Part shown: positions 1 through 11,535 of the stretch, one piece after another
Layout of the letters: every line of letters begins with the position of its first letter
Position numbering within the stretch: position 1 is the first letter of the stretch
Origin: Archivesica marissinica
Lineage: Eukaryota; Mollusca; Bivalvia; Venerida; Vesicomyidae
Length of the DNA: 64,000 nt
Assembly: GCA_014843695.1 (NCBI GenBank)
Contig: CM026391.1
Location: forward strand, 21,855,518-21,919,517
Reading direction: 5' to 3'
Made by a program: the position numbers and the translations under genes
The notes under the pieces: model-generated
The model's input: only the letters and a program-made list of their open reading frames with translations
Databases searched by the model: none
What the model was told of the DNA's origin: nothing

Positions 1-720
1 CCACTGTGAACCATATATCAATGTGTTTACTACTAGAGAGACAATGTGAACCATATATCAATGTGTTTACTACTATATACTATGTGAACCATATATCATT
101 GTGTTTACTACTAGAGACAATGTGACCCATAAATCAATGTGTTTACTACTAGAGCCACTGTGACCCATATATCAATGTGTTTACTACTAGAGACAATGTG
201 ACCCATAAATCAATGTGTTTACTACTAGAGCCACTGTGAACCATATATCAATGTGTTTACTACTAGATACTATGTGCACTATACTTTAATGTGTTTACTA
301 CTAGAGACAATGTGAACCATATATCAATGTGTTTACTACTAGATACTATGTGAACCATATATCAATGTGTTTACTACTAGAGCCAATGTGACCCATATAT
401 CAATGTGTTTACTACTAGATACTATGTGCACTATACTTTAATGTGTTTACTACTAGAGACAATGTGAACCATAAATCAATGTGTTTACTACTATATACTA
501 TGTGAACCATATATCAATGGGTTTACTACTAGAGACAATGTGACCCATATATCAATGTGTTTACTACTAGAGACAATGTGACCCATATATCAATGTGTTT
601 ACTACTAGATACTATGTGAACCATATATCAATGTGTTTACTACTAGATACTATGTTAACCATAAATCATTATATTTACTCCTAGATATTATGTGAACCAT
701 AAAGTAAGATTAGTGATTTA
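1..720. repeat. Minisatellite, 38-39 bp unit
   Basis: About 18 head-to-tail copies of a unit containing the core ATCAATGTGTTTACTACTAG, with AATGTGAACC/AATGTGACCC variants between cores. Some copies carry a diverged GTGCACTATACTTTAATG block. The array runs off the left edge and decays near 650-720. Confidence 0.95.
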
Positions 721-1560
721 TGATCTATATTTTGTTGTGTATGTTTTGTATTTTTGAGATATGTCATGTTGTGTTGTGATCTTTGTGCTATGTTGTGTTG
801 TGTTTAAGAGTGTTGTGTTAAGATAGTTATTGAGTTCTGTGTATGTGGTGTTATGTGTTATGTTGTGTTTAATGTGTAGGTGATATGGTGTGTTCTTCTG
901 CTATGTTATGTATATTTTTGTGCTTTATATTGTGTTCTGTTTTATTTCGTTTTGTTCTGTTGTGTTGTATTCATATGGTTTTGTGCTATGTTTTGTTATG
1001 GTCTGTTTTTTATGTTATGTTGTGTTGTGTTGTGTTCTTTTATTTTGTGTTGTGTTGTGTTTTTCTTTTTGTTATGTTGTATTAATAATGTTGAGTGTTA
1101 TGTTTTGTTATAGTCTATTTTTGTGTTATGTTGAGTTCTTTTATTTTATTTTGTGTTGTGTTTTTCTTTTTGTTGTGTTGAGTTCAGTTTTTGTGTGTTG
1201 CGTTGTGTTGTGTTTTATTTTTTTGTGTTGTGTTGTATTAAAAATGTTGAGCGTTATGTTTTGTTATAGTCTGTTTTTGTGTTGTGTTTTTCTTTTTGTT
1301 GTGTTGAGTTCAGTTTGTTGTGTGTTGTGTTGTGTTCTGTTTTTGTTGTGTCATGTTGCATTGTGTTCGTTTTATTTTGTGTTGTGGTGTTCTTTTTGTG
1401 ATGTTGATTTCAGTTTTGTGTGTGTTGTTTTGTGTTCTTTTTTTGTGACATGATCCATAGTGTTCTGTTATTTTGTGTTGTTTTTGTCTTTGTACTCTGA
1501 TTGTTGTGTTGTGTTTTGTTTTAGTGTTCTGTTGTGTTGAGTTCCATTATGTCGTGTGGT
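721..1560. repeat. G/T-rich low-complexity tract
   Basis: The + strand is almost free of C and A and is built from degenerate TGTTG and TTTTG steps. Long frames across it encode only F/C/V/L/Y runs, so they are composition artefacts and not proteins. It follows directly on the minisatellite. Confidence 0.9.
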
Positions 1561-1599
1561 GTTGTGTTACACACTGATGATACTGTAGTACAAGACCAT

Positions 1600-1765
1600 T
1601 GGGAACATACATGTTTCTTATACTTTATTCGTAGTACCCGGAGAAATCCCACCTGTCCGATATGGCGACCATCGTAACATCTCACATACTTCCCTGTCCG
1701 AGGATCGAAACCCAGGTTGCATTGGTGAGAATCGAGCGCGATAACCACTGCGCTAATCGGCACAT
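1600..1765 (-). mobile_element. SINE family A, copy 1 (3' tail truncated)
   Basis: On the minus strand it begins with a tRNA-like head: an A-box-like TTAGCGCAGTGGTTA near 1755-1740 and a B-box-like GGTTTCGATCC near 1712-1700. A body follows that is shared with copies at 40.1, 51.1 and 54.6 kb (GAGATGTTACGATGGTCGCC, then GGACAGGTGGG). The usual 3' tail is missing. 1766-2261 holds nothing I recognise. Confidence 0.75.
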
Positions 1766-2261
1766 ATATTATTGTGTCTTCGCAATTGATGTTGTGTTAC
1801 CTACTGTCGATAATGCATAACCATCAAATAATGTTTAATCTTGGAGTAAAAATCAAAGAGCTTATGATTGCCGTTACTGATTTGGATAATTATTAACTAT
1901 ATATTTATATTACATGTTACGGCTCTTATACAATACACAATAGTATGTTGTTTTAAATAGGTTTTATACGTTAGCCAAATAAAGTTATTTCATTCATATT
2001 AATTAATGTTTTTCTCCAAAAATAAACATTATTTGGTGACGTGGTAGTATAAACATTATTTGGTGACTTGGTAGTATAACGGTTTAAACAATTATTACAC
2101 CAATTAGTACAACATTATTTTATCGCATGTAAAAATATGTGAAAATAAAATATATCTAACAAATTAACAGGGACTATTGTTTCATTTTAACTTTTATTAA
2201 TATTCTAAGTCCATCTGCCGATTTTATGGACTAAAATATGAAAGTGACATCCCCCACCCCC

Positions 2262-2720
2262 CTGAATATCAAAAGATGTTTTATTGCGTACAGAGGTGTC
2301 AACCTCGCCCATGTCTCTAACAGACTGCTATGCATTTGTCAGTGCATTTGGTTAATATAGACGCCAGAATGAAATTGATACAAATAATGGATGAAACTGA
2401 CTAAACTTAAATAGTACATATCTTGGACAATAGTATTTTGATGAAAACACATAATTCCTAATATTGACCTCTATGTATTATAATATTTATACTTCACATA
2501 AATGAGATTAATGAACATTTGCATACTTTCAGATAAAATGTGAATATTTATCTGATGCGCAGTTTAATCTTTGATAATTAATATAGGAATCCCATAAATA
2601 CCAAAGCATATGTTTGTAGAGCAATGAAGTTACTCACGTACCAGAAGTGACCAAGACAATCATTAATAAACACAGGCCGAAAACAGGTGAGGGCCGACGA
2701 TACGACTAACAATCCTCTTT
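2262..2720. repeat. Unclassified dispersed repeat K, copy 1
   Basis: A diverged stretch of about 460 bp that reappears at 33480-33985 in the same orientation. Shared words include ATGCATTTGTCAGTGCA, AATGGATGAAACTGA, ATTTGCATACTTTCA and AGGCCGAAAACAG. No coding capacity or terminal repeat was seen, so its class is unknown. Confidence 0.65.
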
Positions 2721-2730
2721 TAACTCTTAC

Positions 2731-2874
2731 GGTAAGCCTTTTTTCTCAACCACCAAAATGAATAATGACTAAAATCACGCTTTTTGAACCTAACCATGTC
2801 CGGAGCAAGTGATGAAGACGCTTTATGCGTGGTTGATACTATATTCAGATCGGCTAATAGGGATAAAGAGTTTA
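2731..2874. repeat. 144 bp repeat H, copy 1
   Basis: The same length and order of motifs occur at 40625-40768: it starts GGTAAGCC, then CTCAACCAC, GGAGCAAGTGATGAAG and GCGTGGTTGATACTATATTC. Its ends are weakly inverted. The second copy has an 11-bp direct repeat around it; this copy does not, so it is probably older. 2875-3238 shows no recognisable feature. Confidence 0.7.
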
Positions 2875-3238
2875 GGTTCTAGCTCTACCGCCCACAACCT
2901 CCAACAACTGCTGTGATAGTCACATATAATAGTACAGCTGTTCTTGTGAGAGAAATTATTGAGAAGTGATCGGGTGCTACATATATATATATATTTACCA
3001 GGTAACTAAAGCCAATGCTGTTGCCTCATTGGTTAAAAATGAAAACAGGTAAAATATAATAGTTTTATTTGTTTTAATTTATTTTCATTGTTAACATATA
3101 TATTTTTGGAATTAACGTGATTTGCGACTTGTCCTTCACATAAATTTGATTAATAAAAATAATTCGATCGCAACCAAGAATACGTATTGCGTCGCTATGG
3201 AAATGCGCTAATACGTTCTATGTCATAATTGTCAAAGT

Positions 3239-3505
3239 TTATATTCCAAAATAATCAATCTTCACCAACAATTCATTCACATCGTATGTTGTCAAAAACC
3301 GATCGCCCAGCCAAAACGACAACCTTTCGTTTCCTGCTGTTCCCGATGAAACAATGCGCCGTTCAGGTGTTATTTGATCGATCTCGATGAAATAAAAAGT
3401 ATTCGTTGACAGAAAAAGGTCTTCGTGTCGGGACCACGAGGGCAAATCAGTGATCTGGTCGTTTTTACCTAGTTTCTCGTCGATGTTTCTGCATGCATGT
3501 TTCAA
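3239..3505 (-). CDS. Unassigned open frame beside a transposon end
   Basis: An open frame of about 88 codons on the minus strand, with a mixed and fairly natural composition (SWSRHEDLF, GNERLSFWLGDRFL). The first possible codon in the frame is TTG, not ATG. The upstream end lies against the end of the pogo-like element at 3523, and no clear splice acceptor is visible. It could be a cut-off exon, a relic of an unrelated repeat, or chance. I do not recognise a family. Confidence 0.15.
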   Translation of the reverse strand: MKHACRNIDEKLGKNDQITDLPSWSRHEDLFLSTNTFYFIEIDQITPERRIVSSGTAGNERLSFWLGDRFLTTYDVNELLVKIDYFGI

Positions 3506-3541
3506 TTTCGTTGGTTGCCTTTATTATATATTACTTACTAT

Positions 3542-3600
3542 ATGACCATAGGCCAAAAATAATTATTTTTTATGTGTCTGGTGCCTGTGGCCTATGGTCA
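3542..3600. repeat. Hairpin insertion in the left transposon terminus
   Basis: TGACCATAGGCC (3543-3554) and its exact inverse (3589-3600) flank about 34 bp of A/T-rich loop. The right terminus goes straight from the 19-bp repeat into TAGACGTAC, whereas the left goes through this hairpin first. The hairpin is therefore extra sequence in the left end. Confidence 0.6.
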
Positions 3601-3949
3601 TGGACGTACCAGTTTCGGTGACCCTAAGGATATTTCATAAATATATTGAATGGAACACACAAATAAGTAGTAAATTTGCTATCCTACCTTAGTTTATTTC
3701 CTTACATATCTGTCTGACAGAAAACAGCATGCAATGTTCACAGAAACAACACCGATGCCGCCATTTCTTTGACCTATATTCTTCTAGGTGAAGATTGTTT
3801 TGCACCTGTTTCGGTGACCCTCCGATTTTACCCAAAATACAGTATGTGCTAAAAGTTTTTTAACACTATATAATAAAGTTTGTAACTCTAACTTAATTAT
3901 GTAACTAAGACAATAACATTAACATATTTACAGGTCAAGTTTTATACTT

Positions 3950-6080
3950 TTACTCCTCCTCAGCATGGCAGGGGCACATAAATGTGTCATGCCTTCTCAC
4001 CACTCTCTGTTTACAACAGTAAATCAAATGGGTCCAGTGACTGCACATGGGAAAGTCACACTGGGCCCATTTAGTAAACACAAGCGAGACACAGTTGGTC
4101 AGCTCTGCTGGCTGATACTTGTGACAAGCACAACACTTTTCATTCAGATCATCATTATCCAAATCACTTTCTGACTCGGAAACTGCCAGCGCATGTAAGC
4201 CAGAGGGTCCTGCTACTGGTGATGGTGCACATGTTTCCTTTGTTACAGTTTTCATTTTTTTTTACTTGTTTTGTGTTTGTTTGTTCGCCGTTTTCCACTT
4301 GGGTTTTGTTTTTCTTGATGTTCGTGAATTTTTTGGATAGTGTCATTGTTTGTAATTGATGCTCCACTGGTTATTTTACTAAGTGTATTTCTTTCAGATT
4401 TCTCAATGTTATGTTTTCTCTTCTTTGTGATAACCTCTGACTTGTCTATGAAGAATGAGGTTGTGTCTGTTATTGCAGTATTTGAGCTACTCTGACATGG
4501 GTCATCAACAACAGTGAATGCCTTAGCTGGTGTGAGTTTTGTAATGTCGATGGCAGCTGGATCAAATGGGAATATACCAGATCTTTTGAAGGATGACTTC
4601 AAGTTGGATGGAGATAGTGCCTGTTCGTAAGCTGTTGATGATAACTCAGCAACATGGTACCTAGTAATAGTATAAGAGGGGTTGGCTCTGATGAATTTGT
4701 GGCATTCACTGTTGTACACACGTTGCAGGGGCCCAAAACAATCCACATCAAGAGGCTGTAGTATGTGACTTGTATGTGCAGGGAGGACAAAATGTTCTAC
4801 GTTATTTAATTTGGCCCATTTGATGGTGGGTATATTTATATGTGACCTGTGTCCGTCAAATAATAATAGCAGTCTGTGCTGCATCTCCTATCTGAAGAAA
4901 CTTCAGGAAATGGGTACTAAGATATTCCAGGAAGAGTTTGGAGTTGACCCATCCACTGTCGGACACTGACCCAGCTGAGCCTGCCATCGAACCATTGAGC
5001 AGTTCAATGCGTAAACGCTTGCCCTTAAAGATATAAAATGGGGGCATCATAGTTCCAAGGGCATTGCCGCAGCCAACTATCGTGGTAATATTTGACCTCG
5101 ATGAAGTAATGGCAGGTGTTGACGGATCAGCACTCACCACAAATGGAGGAGAGTGCTCTGTCTGGATGCCCTTCTCATCTACATTATAAACACACTGAGG
5201 CTTGTCTTTCAAGTCAAACTTGGTTAATACCTTGTCAAGTCTCTCAAAGTAATTGTTTATGTTGCCATGCGAAGCAGCTTTTGCTCTGTAATTGGCAAGC
5301 ACTCTTGGTCTTGTCACCTTTAACTCTGGCCAGCGAGCCATGAAGCTGTTGAACCAGCGCATGCTAAATAGGTTGCCCTGCTCACGCTTATTCAAGAATA
5401 TGGCATAGTTGGAGGCCATGTTAAGAACTTCACTGACGGTGTAGCCATAACCAAAACTCGCCATAGATTTTAAATGTTCCACAAATATGGCCTCTTCTTC
5501 CTGACTGATGACTGGAGCTGGGCCTGATGATGTTGTTTCTGGATTTACCCTACCCAGAACCCGCTGTCGTAATGTGGTCTGAGGTATTCCGTATGTGATG
5601 GCAGCTCGCTTGACAGAGAGCTTCTGGTCAAGGACAGCCTGGTAGGCATTGGTCATGGCTGATGGAGAGTACACCCTATAGCTCACGTTGGTGCTGTTTC
5701 TCTTCAATGGGGTTGCCTGAAAAATAAAACAAAAATGATTTAATAAAACTTAGTGTTAATTAGGGCCAATTACCTGCAAAACTGTCATTTCACCATATTG
5801 GTTTCATTCATAATATAGTGAGATACTATAATATATAATTTTGGAGACACCCTGTACATGAAAAAATTGTGCGTGACGTCATGCAGAGCACCTGAACTTG
5901 CGAAGCAGATGACAAAATAGTTGTCACCGGTACAATAACTCTGGTTATTCCATATTATTATGGTGATTTTGATAATATTTTATGGGGGAAATAGGGGTGG
6001 GGTTAAAAAGTAATAAGAAAAACAGTTAAAATTCATGTCATAATATAGATAATACTGCTACTTACTTGTTTGAAGCGCAT
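3950..6080 (-). pseudogene. pogo/Tigger-family transposase, two frameshifts
   Basis: A relic of a DDE transposase in the same order as the intact neighbour. Exon 1 is 6080-6066 (MRFKQ, donor GTAAGT); the main exon starts at 5716 after TTTTTCAG, and the phase fits. The first frame (to about 4880) carries a psq-like helix-turn-helix, a CENP-B/Tc5-like binding region and the first catalytic Asp in YNVDEKG. The second frame (4884-4252) carries LLLFDGHRSH and QPLDVDCFGPL. The third (4255-3950) carries a damaged Cys/His finger. The frame changes lie near 4870 and in an A-run at about 4253. The finger also lost spacing (FMCPC in place of a CxxC pair). Roughly half the residues match the neighbour by eye. 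Confidence 0.85.
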
Positions 6081-6321
6081 CTTCACCTTTTTATTTGTAA
6101 ACAAATCGCTGTCAACTAGGTCAGCATGAACACAAAAAGCGATGATGTCATAGCTCTTCGGGAAGAAGGTAGCTCGCGGATTTCAAACGGTCACCGACAC
6201 AGGTGGGTCACCGAAACACGTACGTCTACGATAGTAAGTAATATATAATATTATATGATATTTTTTGTGTGCCTGTGCCCACACTCCACAAGACAGGTGT
6301 CCGTGTACACACTTCCCCTCA

Positions 6322-8959
6322 ATATACTTAATACCGCGATGTACTAATTACCGCGAATTTCACAAATATTACAAATGTAGACCCATGCGCACTTGTTTCG
6401 CGACAACTTCCGGTGTTTTTGTTTACAATACCTGTCGGCAACTGTCAGCTGGATTGATTGAAAGAATATGTCGTTTTTACGGGTAAGAAAACAATTTAAC
6501 TTTTACTATTTTGTATAAAAACATGTTTTAAAACAAATCCTAATCAAAATGTATCGTATATTTTCATGTTCATCAATAAAACTGCGTATTTCGTTAGTGC
6601 GTCTGAAGACGCACTGAAGTTGGATCTTGGCCAAAAAATTCTACTGGCCTAAACTTCCGACCGATATATTTCTTGAACATTTTAACCAATAGATTTAGCA
6701 AATATTGCTAGTTTCAATCAATATTTCACACTTATCCATAATATTGATTACTCGTATCAGATTTTGCCTAATTAATGCATTTTGACTCTTGTTTCAGCTT
6801 CCAACCATCGCACAACACCACCGTGGTCAAAAGAGGCAGTATAACCCCCAACAGTTGGCATTGGCATATGAAGAGGTGAGAACAGCAGGCACCAGCATCC
6901 ACAGAGCTGCTGGTATGTTTGGGATTCCGGACAGCACTCTGAGGGATCGATTCAGGGGACCAATGCAGCCAGCACCAGAGCAGAACAAATTCAATACTCA
7001 CCCAGGACCATCTGCAACACTCTCGTTTGAAGAAGAGGAAGAGCTTGCTAACCATTGTGTATATATGGCAAGCATAGGCTATGGCTATTCACGAACTGAA
7101 TTCACCAACCTAGCAACTGATTTTGCTGTCAGTTTAGAGAGGAAGGCCCCATCTGATCCCATCTTTGCCCAGTCCTGGTACAACAACTTTAAGAAGCGTC
7201 ATCCAGAGATCACTCTAGCCAAACCTCAGAAATTGTCTGTGATACGCGCCAAGTGTACTTCTGAAGCAGTCTTGGACAAGTATTTTAAAGATTTAGAAAC
7301 AGTAATGGACAAACACAATCTGAAAGACAAGCCTGAAAATATCTGGAATGTTGATGAGACAGGTCTACAGATGGAGCATAGTCCAACCAATGTAGTGTGT
7401 CAACAAGGTGTGACACCTCAGGCAATAACATCAAATAGAGGTCATAATGTGACATTAATCGCATCAGGCAATGCAGTGGGGTCAAGAATACCACCTTTTT
7501 ATGTATTCCCGGGCAAAAGATGGAATAAAGATTTACTTAGTGGGACATGCCCTGGTGCTGCTGGCACTATGTCGGATAATGGATGGTCCAACTCTTTAAT
7601 ATTTTTGGATTTCCTTGAACGCCACTTCCTAAAATATGTGCATGTGCACGAGTCTCCCATTTTATTGTTGTTTGATGGACATAAATCCCATGTCAACCTT
7701 ACATTGAAGGAATGGGGTGTAGCACATAATGTTGTGTTCTTTGTCTTACCTCCCCATACTTCTCATGTCACTCAACCTCTGGACATTGGCTGCTTTGGAC
7801 CACTCAAACGAATATACTATTCCGAATGTCAGGCCTTCCTAAGAAGAACTCCAGGAGTACACATCAACCGATTTAACATCGCAGAGATTTCCAGCAGAGC
7901 ATACAATAAAGGTGTTACTCCAGAAAATTTGATATCTTCTTTCCGGAAAGCAGGCATAGTCCCCATCAATCGTGAAGAAATCAGCAAGACAAAAACAGCA
8001 CCATCCACCATTTATAAGCATAATGAGGAGTCTATCTCATCTCAATCAAATGAAACAAGTTTCTTAGAGCAGAGAAAGATAACTACAGTAACTGGACACA
8101 AAACGCAGAAGAAACCCGCTGTCCAAAGTCTCCACGGGAACATGATGTCACCATCAAAAGAATCTCTTCTGAAGAGACCCATGTTGAAAACAACCACCAC
8201 ACAGAATACTACACCAAAAGCAAAACATACAAAGAAGACAGCAAAACGATCATACCAGTCAGATACACCTAAACCAAGCGGATCTGGTATTAACAACCGC
8301 ACATCTGATGTACTTGTTGACAGCGAGTCTGACTCAACAATCGAAACTCTGGATGAGACAGAGCTGTGCATCATTTGCAAGAAATTCACACCAGATGCAT
8401 TCACAAATGCTTATACTATTGAATTTATTAAGTGGGGACAGTGTGATTCTTGCAATGGCTGGGTGCACTTAAAATATTGCACACCAGTGACGGTTTTAAG
8501 GCGTCTGTCTGGATTTCTCTGTCCAATGTGTGAAAATGAGCAGTAAACTGGACCATATTTAGCTGGATACCTGTTTTTCAAAATATGTGTAATAATTATT
8601 AGACTGCTCATATCAGATTTTTACTCTAGTTCATTTGATGATACGAACAAGTTGGAAGTTTTATAACCTAGGAATATTTTTCAATTTGCTTTAGGACTCT
8701 GTGACTGTTTGCTGGGGGGGATTGGATGTTGGTTTAAAATTCGCGGTATTATGTATATTTCGTAAACAAAGATGGCGGACCAACTGCGTGTACATTTTCA
8801 TCATATTTTAATAGTGAGTGGTACTATTGCGGATTTATTTTTGATGTTGTTGAAAGGTGAAGGACATCTGGTAATATTAAAGTATGAATGAATATCATTC
8901 CTGGATATGTTGATATTTTCCAGCTGAAATGAAATTAACATTCGCGGTATTTAGTATAT
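6322..8959 (+). mobile_element. pogo-like DNA transposon, copy 2 (apparently intact)
   Basis: Inverted ends ATATACTTAATACCGCGA (6322-6339) and its inverse with one mismatch (8942-8959) enclose an intact transposase gene. A second subterminal ATTACCGCGAATTT / AAATTCGCGGTATT pair lies at about 6346-6360 and 8735-8748. TA dinucleotides at the borders fit the TA target of the family. The ends differ from those of copy 1, so the two elements belong to different subfamilies. 8960-9255 is otherwise empty. Confidence 0.75.
6468..8546 (+). CDS. pogo/Tigger-family DDE transposase with C-terminal PHD-like finger
   Basis: Predicted as two exons: 6468-6482 (ATG, MSFLR, donor GTAAGA) and 6798-8546 (acceptor TTGTTTCAG), joined in phase 0, 587 residues. 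The long frame itself has no ATG upstream, which is why I place the start in the 15-nt exon. Order of domains: psq-type helix-turn-helix (about 20-57), CENP-B/Tc5-like DNA-binding region (about 78-155), and a DDE_1 catalytic core with WNVDETG (about 190), LLLFDGHKSH (about 297) and QPLDIGCFGPLK (about 333), which is a DDD triad as in pogo. A basic, Ser/Thr-rich linker follows, then Cys4-His-Cys3 spacing (CIIC, CDSC, WVH, YC, CPMC; about 529-582). No internal stops. Its role would be cut-and-paste transposition in the nucleus. Whether it is still mobile or has been co-opted cannot be told from one copy. Confidence 0.88.
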
Positions 8960-9255
8960 CCAGGATACTTCCTTCACTTGTGCAGATCTACGCCACTAAA
9001 ATTCTAAATACCTTGTGAATGTAGTCCAATAATTTAAGGCTTCCTTTTTACACACTTTCGTCTTCATTTCATGTTACTTCGTATCACATAAACTGTAAGC
9101 TGTTTATTTAACATGGCCGTGGCTCAATATGTTTCGTGACGTCATGTCTTATGACGTAGATATTATACTAATTGATTTGGCAGGTGCTTGCGGTTAAGGA
9201 TATTCCACCATATACGAGTGTATGCAAACTTACTTGTAAAGTCACTGCTTTCGTT

Positions 9256-9425
9256 TTTGTGTGTTTTACGTTTATTTATCGCCGCTAACGGTTGCCCATA
9301 TGAGCGACGCTAAATTCTTGAAGAGATTAGTCATTTTAGAATGTTGGATGATAGTGCATTGATACAGACAGAGACCCGTGTCAGAGTTTCATCTGTTTCT
9401 TTTACGTGCACGGTGTACATAAAGC
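9256..9425 (-). mobile_element. SINE family C, copy 1 (3' part)
   Basis: It carries the family tail and body (TTTTACGTTTATTTATCG, CCCATATGAGCGACGC, AGAGATTAGTCATTTTAGA, GATACAGACAGAGACCC) read on the minus strand, but the tRNA-like head is absent. Seven further copies lie in the window. Confidence 0.8.
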
Positions 9426-9588
9426 AACGGAGTGGGAAATATAATGTGGATTTATAGGTATCGACTAATGTGGTTCTGGCGCAGTTCGAACTATGCATCG
9501 CTCAGCTCCGCGTCCAGTGTTCGAATCATATCTATTCCCGAGATGTTTATTATGTTCTTGGTTCACGTACCTGTACTTTATTAACAAC

Positions 9589-9737
9589 TGCATATATCTG
9601 TCTGTTCGATGGCCACATACAACAACTGCATATATCTGTCTGTTCGATGGCCACATACAACAACTGCATCTATATGTCCGTTCGATGGCCACATACAACA
9701 ACTGCATATATCTGTCCGTTCGATGGCCACATACAAC
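9589..9737. repeat. 37 bp tandem repeat, 4 copies
   Basis: The unit ACAACTGCATATATCTGTCT...TTCGATGGCCACATAC is repeated four times with single-base variants. ORFs over it are repeat translations. Confidence 0.9.
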
Positions 9738-9924
9738 TTGCCACTGATACAGTTCCTTCGCATCCGTATGTAGGCCTTCGTATACCGTCCAAAATCGTAG
9801 TTGATGTTTAATAAATTTCTAATTTTCAGATATACAGCCAATATTGTCCAAAAGCTACAACAGTACTGGCGATGACCTGTATTCGCTTGGTACAGTCATG
9901 TGTGATAACAAAGGTTCTATATTA

Positions 9925-11535
9925 TGGAGCATAAGCAATGATGATGCCCTGTAACACGGAGTATAAGCAATGACGATGTACTGTTAACACGGAGCATAGG
10001 AACAGATGATGTACTGTAACACGGAGCATAAGAAATGATGATGTTCTGTTAACACGGAGCATTAGATATGATGATGTACTGTTAACACGGTGTCACGACT
10101 ATGCTGGTAGCGTAGTTAGGCGTTCAGTCGTGGACAGACTTGTGATAACCTATTAATTGACATTCCAGTCGTCATGGGAATAAATAAAATATACTCAGAT
10201 TTTCAACTTCAAACTCATATAAATTTACTCATTATTTTCTAATGTTCAACGCAATAATATCACAACTTAGTTTATCATCAAAAGCATATTACGTCAAAAT
10301 ATTCATTTGATGCTAATATTCCCTTCAAAATCAATAAATAATACAATAAAATTCCCACCCTAATTTATCTTCCATGGTCAGTTCCCCTTTTGTTCTCCGT
10401 TAGTTCTACCCTAGTTCTCCCCAGTTCCCTTCAGTTCTCCGCAGTAATGAAACAAACGAGTGCTTATATAGTAAAATTGTCCCGATCCCACAAGAAACCA
10501 ACATCGCTGTCTTAAGAATGTCTGATTTTGATCTTTATCGAGAAGCAAAAATATTATCTGATTCTTCTCGACTTCTTGTCTTCTTCTGTTATGAAATAAT
10601 GTTTTAGATTTTGTCGAAGGGACGCCTCTTCATTTACTTCTTCCCCGTTAACCACCATGGCGTCGACAACTGCCCTATGGCTTGGGAACTACTTTGAGTC
10701 CAAATGTTTCTCCAACTCGAGGGCACGGAGCATAAGAAATGATGATGTACTGTAACACGGAGGATAAACACTGAGTATGCACTCTAACACGGAGCATAAG
10801 GAATTATGATATACTATAGCGCAAAGCATAACAAATGATGATGTACTGTAACACGGAGCATAAGAAATGATAATGTACTGTAACACGGAGCATAATAAAT
10901 GATGATGTACTGTTAACACGGATCATAAGAAATGATGATATACTGTTAACACAGACCATAAGAAATGATGATGTACTGTAACACGGAGCATAAGAAATGA
11001 TGATATACTGTAACACGGAGTATAAGAAATGATGATGTAGTGTAACACGGAGTATAAGAAATGATGATGTACTGTAACACGGAGGATAAACACTGAGTAT
11101 GCACTCTAACACGGAGCATAAGGAATTATGATATACTCTAGCGCAAAGCATAACAAATGATTGTGTACTGTAACACGGAGCATAACAAATGATTGTGTAC
11201 TGTAACACGGAGCATAACAAATGATTGTGTACTGTAACACGGAGCATAACAAATGATTGTGTACTGTAACACGGAGCATAACAAATGATTAACAAAACAA
11301 CACAAAAAAAACAACACAGCATAACAAATGATTGTGTACTGTAACACGGAGCATAACAAATGATTGTGTACTGTAACACGGAGCATAACAAATGATTGTG
11401 TACTGTAACACGGAGCATAACAAATGATTGTGTACTGTAACACGGAGCATAACAAATGATTATGTACTGTAACACGGAGCATAACAAATGATTGTGTACT
11501 GTAACACGGAGCATAACAAATGATTGTGTACTGTA
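9925..11535. repeat. 32 bp minisatellite, interrupted
   Basis: Copies of ACACGGAGCATAASAAATGA plus TKRTGTACTGTA run from 9925 to 10090 and from 10724 to 11535. Two variants dominate: a GATGATG type on the left and a GATTGTG type from 11160 onward, where it is nearly homogeneous. A small AACAACAC-rich block breaks it at 11290-11330. The gap 10091-10723 is a separate insertion. Open frames on the minus strand here are artefacts. Confidence 0.93.
10091..10723. mobile_element. 633 bp insertion in the minisatellite, possibly a solo LTR
   Basis: The minisatellite phase resumes exactly on either side, with CACGG duplicated (10086-10090 and 10724-10728). The insert starts TGTCACGACTATG, contains CTTATATAGT and AATAAA-type motifs, and has no coding frame. 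A TG start and a 5-bp duplication fit an LTR, but the right end is not a clean CA, so another non-autonomous element is possible. Confidence 0.5.

Larger units (their letters stand above)
3523..6249 (-). mobile_element. pogo-like DNA transposon, copy 1 (inactive)
   Basis: Perfect 19-bp inverted ends (3523-3541 and 6231-6249, ATTATATATTACTTACTAT) bracket a minus-strand transposase gene. Subterminal GTTTCGGTGACCC motifs occur inside the left end (3612-3624, 3808-3820) and inverted inside the right end (6205-6217). The left terminus is interrupted by a 59 bp hairpin. It lies about 70 bp from, and divergent to, a second pogo-type element with different ends. Its transposase is frameshifted twice, so the copy cannot be autonomous. 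Confidence 0.8.

Noticed and set aside
880..1453. A 187-codon frame of F, V, C and L
   Set aside because: It is a translation of G/T-rich low-complexity sequence, with overlapping frames giving the same composition.
8772..8891. AAGATGGCGGAC start with a 39-codon frame and a GTGAGT
   Set aside because: It lies inside the right end region of the pogo-like element, and no second exon could be found.
9925..11535. CRISPR-like array (32 bp repeats)
   Set aside because: The units are contiguous with no unique spacers, and the genome is clearly eukaryotic.
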